Below are positions 44,134 to 52,414 of a stretch of 64,000 nucleotides of DNA, in pieces (the stretch's first letter is position 1; every line of letters starts with the position of its first letter). Location: contig NZ_PENI01000013.1 in assembly GCF_003688995.1 (NCBI RefSeq), forward strand, positions 124,001-188,000, in the 5' to 3' direction. Both the position numbers and the translations under genes were made by a program. The notes beneath the pieces were generated by a model that saw only the letters and a program-made list of their open reading frames with translations, was not told the origin of the DNA and ran no database searches. The stretch is from Streptomyces shenzhenensis (GTDB lineage: Bacteria; Actinomycetota; Actinomycetes; Streptomycetales; Streptomycetaceae).

Positions 44134-45711
44134 TCACCAGCTGGTCTTGCGGTGCAGCTCCCACATCATCATGATCGTCGACGGGTCGAGCGCGCGCTCG
44201 CCGCCCGAGATGTCGTCGCTGGCCGCCACGTACTGCCGTCCCTGCCACAGCGGCAGCAGCCGGGCGTCGTCCACCAGGATCTGCTGCGCCTCCTCGAACT
44301 GCTTCACCACGGCGGCGCGGTCGCTCTGGCGCCGGGACGCGGGCAGCAGCTCCTTGGTGATCCGGGACGCCGGATAGGGGGTGCCGAGCGCGTTCTGCTC
44401 GCCTACGAACGGGGCGATGAAGTTGTCCGCGTCGGGGAAGTCGGGGAACCAGCCGCGGCCGAACACCGGATACTCGCCCTTCTGGTAGCCCACCACATAG
44501 GTCTTCCAGGGGCGGCTCTTCAGGGTGATCGTGAACAGGCCGGAGTTCTCCAGCTGGGTCTTCAGCTCCCGGAACTCCCTGGCGGTCTCGGAGCCGTAGC
44601 GGTCGGTGGTGTACCAGAGCGTCAGCGGGACGCGCTCGGTGATCCCCGCGTCGGTGAGGATCCTGCGCGCCTTGGCGACGTCCGGTTCGCCGAAGTCGTC
44701 GAAGAAGCCGGTGGTGTGGCCGGTCAGGCCCTTGGGGACCATGGAGTACAAGGGGTCCACGGTGTCCTTGTACACCTTGTGCGCGATGGCGGCGCGGTCG
44801 ACGACCTGGGCCACGGCCTTGCGGACCGCGATCTTGTCGGCCCAGGGGTCCTTCGGGTTGAAGACGAGATAGCTGATGTCCGTGCCGGCGCCGTCGACCA
44901 GCTGCAGGTCCTTGGCCTCATGGCCCTGGAGGGCGATGATGTCGCCGGCCGCGAGACCGCGGTAGGTCAGGTCGATGTCCTTGGCGCGCAGCGCCTCGAC
45001 CATGGCGGCGGAGCCCTGGAAGTAGCGGATCGTCACCGCCTCGTTCTGCCGTTCGGCGAAGCCCTGGTAGCGGTCGTTGCGGACCAGTACGGCCCGCTTG
45101 CCCTCCTCGTACGATCTCAGCTCGTACGGCCCGGACCCGAACACCTTGCCGTCCTCGCGCAGCGACTCGGCCGGGTAGTCGCGCGGGTCGACGATCGACA
45201 TGGCCGGGGTGGCGAGCACGAACGGGAAGGTCGTGTCGGGCTGGTCGAGATGGAAGAAGACGTCGAGGTCGCCCCGGATCTCGACCCGGTCGAGGCTGCC
45301 GAGGAGTCCGGCGGGGCCGCTCGGCGCGTCGATGGCCCTGATCCGGTCGATGGAGTACTTGACGGCCTCGGCGGTCAGCGGGTGGCCGTCGGCGAACTCC
45401 ATGTCCGGGCGCAGCGCACAGTGGTAGGTGCGGTTCGAACTGTCGGTGAACGCACAGCTCTTGGCGGCGTCGGGCTGGGGCGTGGTGGCGCCGTTGGGGT
45501 AGGCGACGAGGGTCTGGTAGATGTTGCGGAACAGCTCCCAGGAGCCGTCCCAGGCCGCGGCGGGGTCCAGCGTGCTCGGGGCGCTGGTGGTCCCGACGAC
45601 GATCGGGCCCTTGCTGTCCGGATTGCTGTCGGAAAGGACTCCGCACCCGGCCACCAGGGATACGGACGCGATCGCCGCCAGCTTCCGCAGGCATCGATTC
45701 CGGTTGAACAC
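44134..45711 (-). CDS. Family-5 extracellular solute-binding lipoprotein
   Basis: The 525-residue protein has a lipoprotein signal (LVAGC, Cys at residue 22) and the SBP_bac_5 fold that captures oligopeptides or similar ligands for ABC importers. YHCALRPDMEFADGHPLTAE near 96-115 is the classic motif. No permease or ATPase gene is nearby, so it may serve a distant importer. GTG 45711 is favoured over 45717 because GAGGAG then sits at 7 bases. Confidence 0.9.
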   Translation of the reverse strand: MFNRNRCLRKLAAIASVSLVAGCGVLSDSNPDSKGPIVVGTTSAPSTLDPAAAWDGSWELFRNIYQTLVAYPNGATTPQPDAAKSCAFTDSSNRTYHCALRPDMEFADGHPLTAEAVKYSIDRIRAIDAPSGPAGLLGSLDRVEIRGDLDVFFHLDQPDTTFPFVLATPAMSIVDPRDYPAESLREDGKVFGSGPYELRSYEEGKRAVLVRNDRYQGFAERQNEAVTIRYFQGSAAMVEALRAKDIDLTYRGLAAGDIIALQGHEAKDLQLVDGAGTDISYLVFNPKDPWADKIAVRKAVAQVVDRAAIAHKVYKDTVDPLYSMVPKGLTGHTTGFFDDFGEPDVAKARRILTDAGITERVPLTLWYTTDRYGSETAREFRELKTQLENSGLFTITLKSRPWKTYVVGYQKGEYPVFGRGWFPDFPDADNFIAPFVGEQNALGTPYPASRITKELLPASRRQSDRAAVVKQFEEAQQILVDDARLLPLWQGRQYVAASDDISGGERALDPSTIMMMWELHRKTSW

Positions 45712-45852
45712 GCGCACGCTCCTCGATCTGCCGTACCAAGGGTCGGCAGACCATACCGCAGCGCCACGCCCGGCGAACCCGCTTCGCACAGGGCTCTGAT
45801 CAGCTTGTTCATGACGACGTTGTCATCGCGCCGCGGGCCCGCCGCGCACGGA

Positions 45853-45889
45853 CGAGGGCGCCGTTCCCGTCAAGAAAACGACGCCCTCG
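45853..45889. terminator. 13-bp hairpin downstream of the reductase operon
   Basis: CGAGGGCGCCGTT (45853-45865) pairs with 45877-45889 at 12 of 13 positions plus a G-U pair, with an 11-base loop. It lies 72 bases beyond the stop of the minus-strand reductase operon. Confidence 0.65.
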
Positions 45890-45961
45890 TGCACTCGATC
45901 GTTACATTCGCGACGGTCCGTCAACGCCCGGGTGAAGGCGTGGCCCGGCTTCGCTCAGCGG

Positions 45962-46723
45962 TCAGCCGACGCCCGCGTTGAGGAAGATGCCGCCGTCCAC
46001 AACGAGGGTCTGCCCGGTGATCCAGTCGGACTGCACCGAGGTGAGGAACGCCGCCGCTCCCCCGATGTCGGAGGGCACACCGAGCCGGCCGAGCGGGTAG
46101 GCAGCGGCGGCCTCCTCCTCGCGGCCCTCGTACAGGGACTTGGCGAACCTGGTCTTGACGACGGCCGGGGCGATGGCGTTGACCCGCACCCGGGGCGCGA
46201 ACTCGTGGGCCAGTTGCTGGGTCAGGTTGATCATCGCGGCCTTGCTCACGCCGTAGGCGCCGATGAACGGGGAGGGCGCGAGGCCGGCCACCGAGGCGAT
46301 GTTGACGATCGCGCCGCCGTTGTCCCGCTGCCAGGCGTGCCAGGTCTTCTGGGCGAAGCCGAGCGCCGAGATCACATTGGTCTCGAACACCTTGCGCGCG
46401 ACGGCGAGATCGAGGTCGGCCAGCGGCCCGAACACCGGGTTGGTGCCGGCGTTGTTGACCAGGAAGTCGACGCGGCCGAAGGCTTCCATGGTGCGTTCCA
46501 CGGCCTCGGCCTGGTGTGCCAGATCGTGGGCCTTGCCCGCGACGGCGACGACCCGGTCGGAACCGAGCCTCTCGACGGCCTCCTTGAGGGCGTCCTCGCC
46601 CCGGCCGGTGATGCAGACACGGTCGCCGCGCGCGACCAGCGCCTCGGCGACGCCGTAGCCGATGCCCCGGCTGGCGCCCGTGATGAGGGCCACCTTGCCG
46701 GACGGCTCAGGGAGTTCAGTCAT
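45962..46723 (-). CDS. FabG-like SDR oxidoreductase
   Basis: The 253-residue reductase has TGASRGIG near residues 15-22, NNAG near 91, the catalytic Ser in NIASVAG and YGVSK near 158-162. The C-terminus LVVDGGIFLN is typical of 3-oxoacyl-reductase-like enzymes. It lies 21 bases after the second reductase gene in the same direction, forming a two-gene operon that ends at the hairpin 45853-45889. Confidence 0.9.
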   Translation of the reverse strand: MTELPEPSGKVALITGASRGIGYGVAEALVARGDRVCITGRGEDALKEAVERLGSDRVVAVAGKAHDLAHQAEAVERTMEAFGRVDFLVNNAGTNPVFGPLADLDLAVARKVFETNVISALGFAQKTWHAWQRDNGGAIVNIASVAGLAPSPFIGAYGVSKAAMINLTQQLAHEFAPRVRVNAIAPAVVKTRFAKSLYEGREEEAAAAYPLGRLGVPSDIGGAAAFLTSVQSDWITGQTLVVDGGIFLNAGVG

Positions 46724-46744
46724 GTCCGTGTCCCTCGTCGGTCC

Positions 46745-47506
46745 CTAGTCGAGTGGTCCGCCGGCCACGTACAGCACCTGGCCGGAGACGAAGCCGGCCG
46801 CCTCGCCGGTGAAGAAGGCGATGGCGTTGGCGATGTCCTCGGGCTCGCCGACGCGCTGCACCGGGATCTGGGTGGCGGCGGCCGCCTTGAACTCCTCGAA
46901 GCCCATCTTGACGCGCTCGGCGGTGGCCTTGGTCATCTCAGTGGCGATGAAGCCGGGCGCGACGGCGTTGGCGGTGATGCCGAACCTGCCGAGTTCGATG
47001 GCGAGGGTCTTGGTGAAGCCCTGCAGGCCGGCCTTGGCGGCGGAGTAGTTGGCCTGGCCGCGGTTGCCCAGCGCCGAGGACGAGGAGAGGTTGACGATCC
47101 GGCCCCAGCCCGCGTCCACCATGTGCTTCTGGACGGCCCTGGTCATCAGGAACGAGCCGCGCAGGTGCACGTTCATGACGGTGTCCCAGTCGGCGGCCGT
47201 CATCTTGAACAGCAGGTTGTCGCGGAGCACGCCGGCGTTGTTGACGAGGATCGCCGGGGCGCCGAGCTCCCGGGCGACGCGCGCGACGGCGGCCTCGGCC
47301 TGCGCCTCGTCCGAGACGTCGGCGCCGACCCCGACGGCCCTGCCACCGGCGGCGGTGATCTTCTCCACGGTGTCCTTGCAGGCGGCCTCGTCGAGGTCGA
47401 TCACCGCGACCGCGCGGCCCTCGGCGGCCAGCCGGACGGCGGTGGCGGCGCCGATGCCGCGCGCGCCTCCGGTGACCACGGCGACCCGCTGCTCAGTGGT
47501 GGACAT
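46745..47506 (-). CDS. fabG: 3-oxoacyl-ACP reductase FabG-type
   Basis: The 253-residue SDR has TGGARGIG near 13-20, NNAGVLRDNLLFKM near 89-102, which is strongly FabG/PhaB-like, the catalytic Ser in NLSSSSA and YSAAKAG near 153-159. It likely reduces 3-oxoacyl thioesters with NADPH. The start ATG 47506 has GGCGAGGAG upstream. It is the first gene of the operon; the frame upstream to 47632 lacks support. Confidence 0.88.
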   Translation of the reverse strand: MSTTEQRVAVVTGGARGIGAATAVRLAAEGRAVAVIDLDEAACKDTVEKITAAGGRAVGVGADVSDEAQAEAAVARVARELGAPAILVNNAGVLRDNLLFKMTAADWDTVMNVHLRGSFLMTRAVQKHMVDAGWGRIVNLSSSSALGNRGQANYSAAKAGLQGFTKTLAIELGRFGITANAVAPGFIATEMTKATAERVKMGFEEFKAAAATQIPVQRVGEPEDIANAIAFFTGEAAGFVSGQVLYVAGGPLD

Positions 47507-47667
47507 TGCTGGTTCTCCTCGCCCTTGAGAGATCCCTGGTCGGCAGAGCCGGTCTGCGGCTCCCACGGTACGCCCGTCCCGTGAGCGACCGCTTAGTACC
47601 CTCGGTGGACGTGACGCTAGAAGCCCTGGCACCCGGTGTCAACGGCCCACCCGGCGCGTGTGACCCA

Positions 47668-48084
47668 TTACCTCACCAGGAGGTCCAGCAATCGCTCCGC
47701 CTCGGCCGCCGGATCCATGGTGAGCCCGGTGTGCACGGGACCGGGCTGCACGACCGTCGAGCGGGGCGCGATCAGCCAGCGGAAGCGCCGCCCGGCGTCG
47801 TCCCCGGCCGCCTGCCCGGCCGCCTCGCCGCCGGCGCACACCCCTTCGATCGCGCGCAGCGCCGCCCGTACGCCGTCCGTGTCCGCGGCCGGGTCGAGCG
47901 CCAGCAGCCTGGCCTCGTCCAGGTGGATGCGGACCCCCAGATAGGCCCGGGCCCGGCAGTACACGACGACGCCCGCGTTGATGCACTCGCCGCGCTCGAC
48001 GCGGGGTACGACGCGCAGCACGGCGTACTCGAAGACGTCACGGCCACCGCCCTGGCCCGGCCTGATGATGTGCCGCTCGGTCAC
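47668..48084 (-). CDS. DUF3037 protein
   Basis: The 138-residue protein matches DUF3037: FEYAVLRVVPRVERGECINA near residues 16-35 is the family signature and the acidic middle follows. The function is unknown. GTG 48084 overlaps the stop of the HipA-like gene (GTGA), so both are translated as a unit. Actinobacteria often keep this pair together. Confidence 0.85.
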   Translation of the reverse strand: MTERHIIRPGQGGGRDVFEYAVLRVVPRVERGECINAGVVVYCRARAYLGVRIHLDEARLLALDPAADTDGVRAALRAIEGVCAGGEAAGQAAGDDAGRRFRWLIAPRSTVVQPGPVHTGLTMDPAAEAERLLDLLVR

Positions 48085-48845
48085 TTGGACCCCTCGATGC
48101 CGGTGATGCGCTGGTGGATGACGGCGGCCCGGGCGAGGAGCGGCCGGGCGTAGGCGCGCCGGAGGTCGTCCGGCGTGTCGAAGCCGGGTTCGTCGGCGAG
48201 CCAGACGTCGGGGATCTCCGCGGCCACCTCGGCGAGCAGGTCCACGGTGACCAGCGGGGCCAGCGCGGCGGCGGCCGCCTCGACGTCCGGGGCGAACCGG
48301 GCCAGGGCGTGGTCCGAGGCGTCGTACGGGCGGGCGGCCGAGGACTCGGCGCCCGGCCAGTTGTGGTGCCAGATCAGGGTGGCGCCGTGGTCGATGAGCC
48401 ACAGATCGCCGCGGTGCATCAGCAGGTTGGGGTTGCGCCAGGAGCGGTCGACGTTGTTCACCAGCGCGTCGAACCAGACGATCCGCCCGGCCTCCTCGGG
48501 GTCCACCGCGAAGGCCAGCGGGTCGAAGCCGAGCGCGCCGGAGAGGAAGTCCATCCCGAGGTTGGTGCCGCCGCTGGACCTGAGGAGTTCCTGCACCTCC
48601 CGGTCGGGCTCGCCGAGCCCCAGCACCGGGTCGAGCGCGATCGTCACGAGCGGGGGCACCCGGAAGCCCAGCCGGCGCGCCAGTTCCCCGCAGACCACCT
48701 CGGCCACCAGGGTCTTGCGGCCCTGCCCCGCTCCGGTGAACTTCATGACATATGTATGGAGGTCGTCGCCCTCGACGAGCCCCGGCAGCGAACCCCCCTC
48801 ACGCAGCGGCGTGATATAGCGAGTTGCAGTCACCTCAGCCAGCAT
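48081..48845 (-). CDS. HipA-like kinase-fold protein
   Basis: The 254-residue protein resembles the short HipA family. YVMKFTGAGQGRKTLVAEVV near residues 32-51 recalls the ATP-binding lysine region, and WFDALVNNVDRSWRNPNLL near 122-140 plus LIDHGATL near 148 recall the catalytic loop and metal-binding Asp. It lacks the HipA N-terminal domain and no HipB-type antitoxin is near. Whether it is an active kinase is unknown. ATG 48845 is used; TAACCT lies 7 bases before it. Confidence 0.83.
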   Translation of the reverse strand: MLAEVTATRYITPLREGGSLPGLVEGDDLHTYVMKFTGAGQGRKTLVAEVVCGELARRLGFRVPPLVTIALDPVLGLGEPDREVQELLRSSGGTNLGMDFLSGALGFDPLAFAVDPEEAGRIVWFDALVNNVDRSWRNPNLLMHRGDLWLIDHGATLIWHHNWPGAESSAARPYDASDHALARFAPDVEAAAAALAPLVTVDLLAEVAAEIPDVWLADEPGFDTPDDLRRAYARPLLARAAVIHQRITGIEGSK

Positions 48846-48995
48846 TTTCCCAGGTTACACGGCTCCTTGACCTTCCAATCCTCGAAGAGCCTTGCACGCC
48901 TGCCGCCCGGTGCCCCTTTACGACTCCGCAACGTCGGACCGCATTGACTGGCGCTCGCCGACGCCGAAGGACGGCTCGGTGGAAGGGACTGCACC

Positions 48996-49226
48996 ATGAA
49001 GATCAGGAAGCCCCTGGCCGGGCTCGCCCTCGTCCTCGCCCTGTCCGGCGGCGGGATCGCCGCCGCCTCGCTGGCTCACGCGGACACCTCCGCCCCGACG
49101 GCCCCGGCCGGCGGGACGCAGGCGGCCGACGAGGCCCCCGAGATCGGCGCGGTGGGCCGGACGGCGGACCGGCCCGGACCGGGAGTGACGGTCCACAAGG
49201 CCGAGGCCGCGGTCCGAGTGCGATAG
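48996..49226 (+). CDS. Small secreted protein upstream of a two-component system
   Basis: The 76-residue precursor has a clear signal peptide (KIRK, hydrophobic core LAGLALVLALSGGGIAAASL, cleavage near AHA at residues 27-29). The mature part is about 47 residues, acidic at first and basic at the end. It has no Cys and no family I know. GGAAGGGA lies 7 bases before ATG 48996. A perfect hairpin separates it from the response regulator, so it forms its own transcript. Confidence 0.65.
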   Translation: MKIRKPLAGLALVLALSGGGIAAASLAHADTSAPTAPAGGTQAADEAPEIGAVGRTADRPGPGVTVHKAEAAVRVR

Positions 49227-49237
49227 GCCCTGTCGCC

Positions 49238-49275
49238 GGCGGGCCGGGGTGAGAATGAGGGCGCCCCGGCCCGCC
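49238..49275. terminator. Perfect 12-bp hairpin after small secreted protein
   Basis: GGCGGGCCGGGG (49238-49249) is exactly complementary to 49264-49275 with a 14-base loop, just after the stop at 49226. Confidence 0.6.
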
Positions 49276-49336
49276 TGGGCGGCAGGTGGTCCGCTGGGAT
49301 GCGGGCAGTGGGCAACGGACGTGGGAGGGACACTGC

Positions 49337-49999
49337 GTGAAGGTGTTGTTGGCGGAGGACGAACCGATCCTGGCCCGGGCCGTCCGCAACAGGCTGCACC
49401 GGGCGGGGCTGACGGTCGACGTCGTCCACGACGGCCGGGCCGCGGTGGATCACCTGCGGTCGCAGGAGTACGAGGCGGTCGTTCTCGACCGGGACCTGCC
49501 GCTGCTCTCCGGTGACGAGGTGTGCCGGTACATCGTCGCCCACCACATGTCGACGGGGGTGCTGATGCTGACCGCGTCGGCGACGCTCGCCGACCGGGTC
49601 GCGGGACTGCGGACAGGAGCCGACGACTACCTCACCAAACCGTTCGAGTTCCCCGAACTCATCGCGCGACTGCGGGCGTTGCAACGCCGGTCCGGTCCCA
49701 GGACACCGCCGGAGCTGCGCTTCGGCGAACTCCGCCTCGACCCCTTCACGCACCAGGCGTTCCGTGGCGGCACGCTCCTGCCGCTCAGCCCCAAGGAGTT
49801 CCGCATCCTGGAGCAACTGCTGCGCGCACAGGGTGGTGTGCTCAGCGCGGAGACGCTTCTGCAGCGCGCGTGGGACGAGCACGCCGACCCCTTCACCAAC
49901 TCCCCCCGCGTGGCCATCTCCACGCTGCGCAAGAAGCTCGGCAGGCCATGGCCGATCGAGACCGTTCCCGGTGTCGGGTACCGCGTTGTCCGCACCTGA
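49337..49999 (+). CDS. OmpR-family response regulator
   Basis: The 220-residue protein has a receiver domain (acidic pair at EDE residues 7-9, phosphoacceptor Asp51 in LDRDLP, conserved Thr/Ser near 79 and Lys in LTKPF near 101) and a C-terminal winged helix of the OmpR/PhoB type. GGGAGGGA precedes GTG 49337. The histidine kinase gene begins within its last 29 bases, so the pair is cotranscribed and coupled. Its target genes are not evident. Confidence 0.92.
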   Translation: MKVLLAEDEPILARAVRNRLHRAGLTVDVVHDGRAAVDHLRSQEYEAVVLDRDLPLLSGDEVCRYIVAHHMSTGVLMLTASATLADRVAGLRTGADDYLTKPFEFPELIARLRALQRRSGPRTPPELRFGELRLDPFTHQAFRGGTLLPLSPKEFRILEQLLRAQGGVLSAETLLQRAWDEHADPFTNSPRVAISTLRKKLGRPWPIETVPGVGYRVVRT

Positions 50000-51188
50000 C
50001 GAGGACGGGACACCGCGACCGGCTCCCCGCAGGTCCCTCAGCGCCCAGATCATCGGGAGCCTGATCGCCGTCTTCACCGTGCTGGCCCTGGTCATGATCG
50101 CCACCATCACGCTGCTGACGGCCTACGTTCCCGCCGGCATCGTCGGAGGGACACCGGCGGTCGCGCCCGGCACGACCGGAGGCGCGCTTCCACCCTCCAC
50201 GGCTACGGCGGGTCCGGTCCTGCCCCGGCAGGAGGTCGGGCGGCTGCTGGTGTTCTCGGCGATCGCCCTCACCGTCGGGGTCGTCTCCGGAGCGTTCGCC
50301 GTGCGCCGGATCGTACGGCGCTCGCTGGCACCGCTGAGCGCGATGACCGACGCGGCACGCCAGGCCGCCGCCACGGACCTGCGCGCCCGGGTACCGGTGG
50401 GCCGGACCAGGGACGAGATCACCGACCTGGCCGTCACCTTCAACGTCATGCTCGCGAGACTGGACGACGCCTTCGAGGCACAGCGCCGTTTCGCGGCGAA
50501 CGCCTCCCACGAACTGCGGACACCACTGGCCACCACGCAGGCGGTCATCGACGACGCGCTGGCCGACGAGCCGCCCGGACCGGCACATGACCTCCTGCAG
50601 GACCTGCGCACCCTGAACAGCCGCAGTGTCCGCACCGTACGCACGCTGCTGGACCTCGCGGACACCCAAGCGGGCCGGGGCACCCGGGAGGAGACCGACC
50701 TGACGTCGGTCGTCCGGCAGGAAGCCGAGGCGCACCGCACCGCCGCCCTGGAGAACGACGTGACGATGAGCGAGACCCTCGACCCCGCCGTGGTCGACGC
50801 GGAGGCGGCCCTGGTCCGCCTCATGGTGCGCAACCTCCTCGACAACGCCGTACGCCACAACCACCGCGGTGGCCGGGTCGAGCTGACGCTGCGCGACGAA
50901 GGGCCCGCCCTGCTGCTCCGCGTCACCAATACCGGCGCCCTCATGGCCCCCCAGGAGGCCGCCGCGATCGTCGAACCCTTCCACCGCGGCGCCGGACGCC
51001 TGGGCAGCGACGGCAGCGGACTGGGAGCCGCTCTGGTGGCGGCCGTCGTCACCCGCCACGACTGGCGACTCGACCTGCGCCCCCGGCCCCACGGCGGGCT
51101 GACCGCCGAGGTCCGCATACCGCACACCGCTCCGGGACCGGACCGCGCCGGCACCGGATCGGCGCCCTCGCGCCGCGGCGCGCGCTGA
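49971..51188 (+). CDS. Sensor histidine kinase
   Basis: The 405-residue kinase has a first membrane segment near residues 25-54, a short extracytoplasmic loop of about 35 Pro/Thr-rich residues and a second membrane segment near 90-110. A HAMP region, the phosphorylated His in NASHELRTPL near 180, and the ATPase domain (NLLDNAVRHN near 287, GSDGSGLGAAL near 345) follow. The small loop suggests sensing within the membrane or of a small cue. GTG 49971 or TTG 49986 starts it inside the regulator gene. Confidence 0.9.
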   Translation: MSGTALSAPDEDGTPRPAPRRSLSAQIIGSLIAVFTVLALVMIATITLLTAYVPAGIVGGTPAVAPGTTGGALPPSTATAGPVLPRQEVGRLLVFSAIALTVGVVSGAFAVRRIVRRSLAPLSAMTDAARQAAATDLRARVPVGRTRDEITDLAVTFNVMLARLDDAFEAQRRFAANASHELRTPLATTQAVIDDALADEPPGPAHDLLQDLRTLNSRSVRTVRTLLDLADTQAGRGTREETDLTSVVRQEAEAHRTAALENDVTMSETLDPAVVDAEAALVRLMVRNLLDNAVRHNHRGGRVELTLRDEGPALLLRVTNTGALMAPQEAAAIVEPFHRGAGRLGSDGSGLGAALVAAVVTRHDWRLDLRPRPHGGLTAEVRIPHTAPGPDRAGTGSAPSRRGAR

Positions 51189-51214
51189 TCAACTCTTCCT
51201 CCCGCCAGGCAGGG

Positions 51215-52000
51215 TCAGCCGTTCGGGTACAGCTCGGCGATCAGCTGGGTCCGCTTCATGGTCCACTGCGCCACCATGTCGTGCACGAGGTAGAGATCGC
51301 GGCGCCGGGTCCACGGCTGCCCGGACTCGGGGTCGTAGGTGTCCGGCATGGTGAAGCCTTCCGGCGCAAAGGCGCTCATGCCCCGGCCTTCGGTGGTGAG
51401 CACGCAACGCTTGATGTGGTCCCGCCAGCCGACCACGCCGGCCGTCCCGATCCCGCCGGGCGCGGCCTTGCGCAACTCGGCCACCTGGGCGGCGACGCCA
51501 TCGGTGCTCAGATAGGTGATCGTGCCGTCGGCAGCGATCACCGGCTCGATCGCGGTCACCTGGTCAAGCCCGTGCTTGGCGGTGAGGAAGTGCGCGATCT
51601 CCCACTGGGCGTAGACCGGCAGTGTGCGCACCGCCCTGATCTCGGCGACCACGTCGGCGAGTTGCTCGTTCATGGGCCCCGGTTCCGCAAGCACCTTGGT
51701 CGGGTCGCCGCCGTCGGCCGGCGGCCGGTTGCCGAAGGAGTAGGCGACGATGAAGTCCAGTCGGTCCGTCGGTGCGGCGGCCGGGGCCCAGTCGAATCCG
51801 ATGTCGAAGATCCAGGGGACCACGGTCCGGGCCGTGTCGCGGTCCTGGAGCACCGCCGCCAGCACCCTCATCATCTCGCGCTGGAGGTGCGCGTCCGCCT
51901 GGGGCTTCACCGGCTGCCCGGGACGGCCCGACGCGGCGCCCATCAGCAAGGGAGATGCGGCGGCGGCGGACAGTGCGGCGGCAAAGGCGCGTCGTTCCAT
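51215..52000 (-). CDS. Exported protein of unknown function
   Basis: The 261-residue protein starts with a short signal (MERRAFAAALSAAAASP, Tat-like with two Arg) and has no membrane segment after it. The body is a mixed alpha/beta domain with WEIAHFLTAKHG near 132-143 and a C-terminal helix; I recognise no family. AGGAGAG 10 bases upstream supports ATG 52000. It is divergent from the rhamnosidase-like gene across 414 bases and converges with the kinase gene. Confidence 0.65.
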   Translation of the reverse strand: MERRAFAAALSAAAASPLLMGAASGRPGQPVKPQADAHLQREMMRVLAAVLQDRDTARTVVPWIFDIGFDWAPAAAPTDRLDFIVAYSFGNRPPADGGDPTKVLAEPGPMNEQLADVVAEIRAVRTLPVYAQWEIAHFLTAKHGLDQVTAIEPVIAADGTITYLSTDGVAAQVAELRKAAPGGIGTAGVVGWRDHIKRCVLTTEGRGMSAFAPEGFTMPDTYDPESGQPWTRRRDLYLVHDMVAQWTMKRTQLIAELYPNG

Positions 52001-52202
52001 GGGGCGGTCTCTCCTGTGGGCGCGGGTGTCCTGCGAACGGCCTGATCCTGGGCGGACGACGTGACCCGTCAGTCAAGGGAGAGGGACGCGACGGTGAAGT
52101 CCGGTCCAGGATTGCCGGCTCCCGGTCAGCGGGGTGTGCGGGGTCACGCCGGACAGCGGGAGACAACGTTGCCAAGAGGCCCCGTAAAATCGTTTCATCC
52201 CA

Positions 52203-52231
52203 TTGACCTGAACGCGTCACAAGGCTACGTT
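52203..52231 (+). promoter_or_regulatory. Candidate promoter for the rhamnosidase gene
   Basis: TTGACC (52203-52208) and TACGTT (52226-52231) are separated by 17 bases, a good match to a vegetative promoter. The predicted start would leave a leader of about 175 bases before 52415. The rest of the 414-base gap (52001-52414) shows no coding signal. Confidence 0.5.
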
Positions 52232-52366
52232 TTGCGCCGTACCAGCCCCTGCCCGGGACAGCGGTACAGCGATGGACAGCAGTCGAACCGCGCCCAGGAC
52301 CCGGCCCGGTCGGCCCGGAGCAGCCACCGGGGAGCACCGGCCGTCCCCGAACGAGCAGTGATCGTT

Positions 52367-52378
52367 TAAATCGATTCA
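52367..52378. promoter_or_regulatory. Candidate LacI-type operator
   Basis: TAAATCGATTCA matches the palindrome TGAATCGATTCA at 11 of 12 positions, the style of operator used by LacI-family sugar repressors. It lies 36 bases before the rhamnosidase-like gene, inside the predicted leader. A weaker similar box (TAAAATCGTTTCA) lies at 52185-52197, just upstream of the promoter candidate. Confidence 0.5.
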
Positions 52379-52414
52379 CAACCGCCTTCCCCAGCTCACC
52401 CACCAGGAGCGCAC

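Noticed and set aside
45806..45835. ATGAC-GACGTT-GTCAT repeat upstream of the binding lipoprotein
   Set aside because: It has only 5-bp arms and no regulator gene beside it, too weak to list as an operator.
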